A program made the translations under genes and the position numbers. Of a stretch of DNA of 6,643 bases, positions 5,934 through 6,643 are shown piece by piece (the stretch's first letter is position 1; every line of letters starts with the position of its first letter). Origin of the DNA: Actinomycetota bacterium (lineage in GTDB: Bacteria; Actinomycetota; Acidimicrobiia; Acidimicrobiales; Microtrichaceae). Below the pieces are notes generated by a model. That model worked only from the letters and a program-made list of their open reading frames with translations. It was not told the DNA's origin and searched no databases. Where the stretch lies: contig JAFDWA010000090.1 of NCBI GenBank assembly GCA_018268735.1, positions 1 through 6,643 on the forward strand, read 5' to 3'.

Positions 5934-5952
5934 AATGTAGCACGGGTGTGCT
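5934..5952 (-). promoter_or_regulatory. vapBC promoter with probable autoregulatory operator
   Basis: On the minus strand, TACATT (5939-5934) fits the -10 consensus and ends six bases before GTG 5927, so the mRNA is probably leaderless. Immediately upstream, AGCAC-GGGT-GTGCT (5939-5952) is an inverted repeat with 5-bp arms lying in the -10/-35 spacer. This is where a VapB dimer or VapBC complex would repress its own transcription. No clear -35 box is seen. Confidence 0.5.
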
Positions 5953-5980
5953 GCGGTCCGATCGCGGGCTGGCGACTCGG

Positions 5981-6027
5981 GTCCACAGGCCCCGCCGATG
6001 TGGACTACCATCTGGACAGATGTCCAG
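5981..6027 (+). promoter_or_regulatory. tetR promoter, leaderless start and TetR operator
   Basis: TACCAT (6006-6011) is a TAnnnT -10 box eight bases before ATG 6020, indicating a leaderless transcript; no Shine-Dalgarno is present. The start codon lies within a perfect palindrome, CTGGACA (6012-6018)-GA-TGTCCAG (6021-6027). A second inverted pair, GTCCAC (5981-5986) / GTGGAC (6000-6005), lies upstream near the expected -35 and against the -10 box. Four TGGAC half-sites in 47 bases strongly suggest the binding site of the TetR encoded just downstream. Confidence 0.6.
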
Positions 6028-6607
6028 TTCGACGGCCGCCACCGCCGCTCTCCTCGCCCCGCGCCGGCACCTGTCGGACCGCCAGGCCCGCACGGTCGCC
6101 GGACTCCTCGACGCCACCGTCGAGGAGCTGCGAGAGGTCGGCTACGACGGCCTGACCGTCCGCAACGTCGCCCGCCGCGCCGGGGTCGCCCCGGCCACGG
6201 CCTACAACTACTTCGCCTCCCGCGAGCACCTGGTGACCGAGGTGTTCTGGCGGCGGCTGGAGGCGCTGCCCGAGACCCGCGTCGACCGTCGCCGCACCGC
6301 CGCGTCGCGTGCCGCGTCCACCCTGGCCGAGATGGCGCTGCTGGTCGCGGACGAACCCGAGCTGGCCGCGGCGTGCACCGTGGCCATGCTCTCCAACGAC
6401 CCCGACGTCAAGGTCCTGCGGGACCGCATCGGGCTCACCTGGCGGCGCCGGCTCCAGGCCGCGCTCGGCGACGACGCCGATCCGGCCGTGCTGCGCTCGC
6501 TCGAGTTCGCCGTGTCGGGGGCGATGCTGCAGGCCGGCATGGGACATCTCGACTACACCGACCTGCCCGACCAGCTCGCCCGCACCGCCGAGTTGGTCGT
6601 CGGCTGA
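6020..6607 (+). CDS. TetR/AcrR-family transcriptional regulator
   Basis: A 195-residue repressor-type regulator. Residues 20-68 are the TetR DNA-binding domain: helix 1 RQARTVAGLLDATVEELREV, then the helix-turn-helix LTVRNVARRAGVAPATAYNYF (45-65) with the characteristic AYNYF recognition helix. Residues 70-195 form the helical ligand-binding and dimer domain, which shows no known effector motif. ATG 6020 is supported by the -10 box eight bases upstream and by the palindrome over the start, a classic place for autorepression. An upstream in-frame start at 5948 would read through these sites. It is divergent from vapBC (92 bases apart) and followed after 26 bases by another gene with a strong ribosome binding site, its most likely regulatory target. 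It is not closely similar to the TetR at 2761 and need not regulate the catabolic operon. Confidence 0.9.
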   Translation: MSSSTAATAALLAPRRHLSDRQARTVAGLLDATVEELREVGYDGLTVRNVARRAGVAPATAYNYFASREHLVTEVFWRRLEALPETRVDRRRTAASRAASTLAEMALLVADEPELAAACTVAMLSNDPDVKVLRDRIGLTWRRRLQAALGDDADPAVLRSLEFAVSGAMLQAGMGHLDYTDLPDQLARTAELVVG

Positions 6608-6623
6608 TCCACGACGATCACAC

Positions 6624-6643
6624 GAGGGGGAACATGACGAGCA
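6624..6643 (+). CDS. Start of the next gene (partial, cut by the window end)
   Basis: A purine-rich GAGGGGG (6624-6630) is followed after three bases by ATG at 6634-6636 and the codons ACG AGC. This is a convincing ribosome binding site and start just downstream of the tetR stop, probably on the same transcript. The range given includes the ribosome binding site; coding begins at 6634. Only M-T-S can be read, so no function can be given. Confidence 0.6.

Noticed and set aside
5928..6011. N-terminal extension of the antitoxin starting at 6011
   Set aside because: It would translate through the -10 box and palindrome, and the ribbon-helix-helix domain begins right at GTG 5927.
1..6643. CRISPR array, tRNA/rRNA genes, insertion sequence or attachment sites
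   Set aside because: No spaced direct repeats, cloverleaf-like segment, transposase or terminal inverted repeats were seen.

Overview
This is a very GC-rich stretch (roughly 70 % by eye) with strong G/C bias at third codon positions. Genes are tightly packed with 1-4 bp stop/start overlaps. Three genes appear to have leaderless starts, each preceded by a TAnnnT -10 box 6-8 bases upstream. Together these point to a high-GC actinobacterium; the genus cannot be named from the window.

Layout: (a) 1-137, the 3' end of an unrecognised plus-strand gene closing in a strong 41-base hairpin. (b) 187-1413 minus, an alpha/beta hydrolase with an N-terminal helical domain, resembling the 2,6-dihydroxypseudooxynicotine hydrolase / AYG1-like carbon-carbon hydrolases. 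(c) 1414-1504, a compact divergent promoter region. (d) 1505-5257 plus, a four-gene operon: an acyl-CoA-dehydrogenase-fold flavin monooxygenase (HsaA/HpaH/DszC-like), a TetR regulator, a single-domain VOC (glyoxalase/extradiol dioxygenase fold) protein, and a second, unrelated alpha/beta hydrolase with a large lid. (e) 5258-5328, a short convergent gap with a weak hairpin. (f) 5329-5927 minus, a VapBC toxin-antitoxin pair. (g) 5928-6019, a second divergent promoter region with inverted repeats. (h) 6020-6607 plus, a second TetR regulator, whose start codon lies inside a perfect CTGGACA-GA-TGTCCAG palindrome, followed by the first codons of another gene with a strong ribosome binding site.

The hydroxylase, VOC protein and hydrolase(s) in one divergent cluster have the logic of a degradation pathway for an aromatic or heterocyclic compound: flavin-dependent ring hydroxylation, metal-dependent oxygenative cleavage, then hydrolysis of the cleavage product. 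The embedded TetR is probably the pathway's local repressor. No flavin reductase for the monooxygenase is in the window, and the substrate cannot be deduced. The VapBC and second TetR modules look like independent neighbours.
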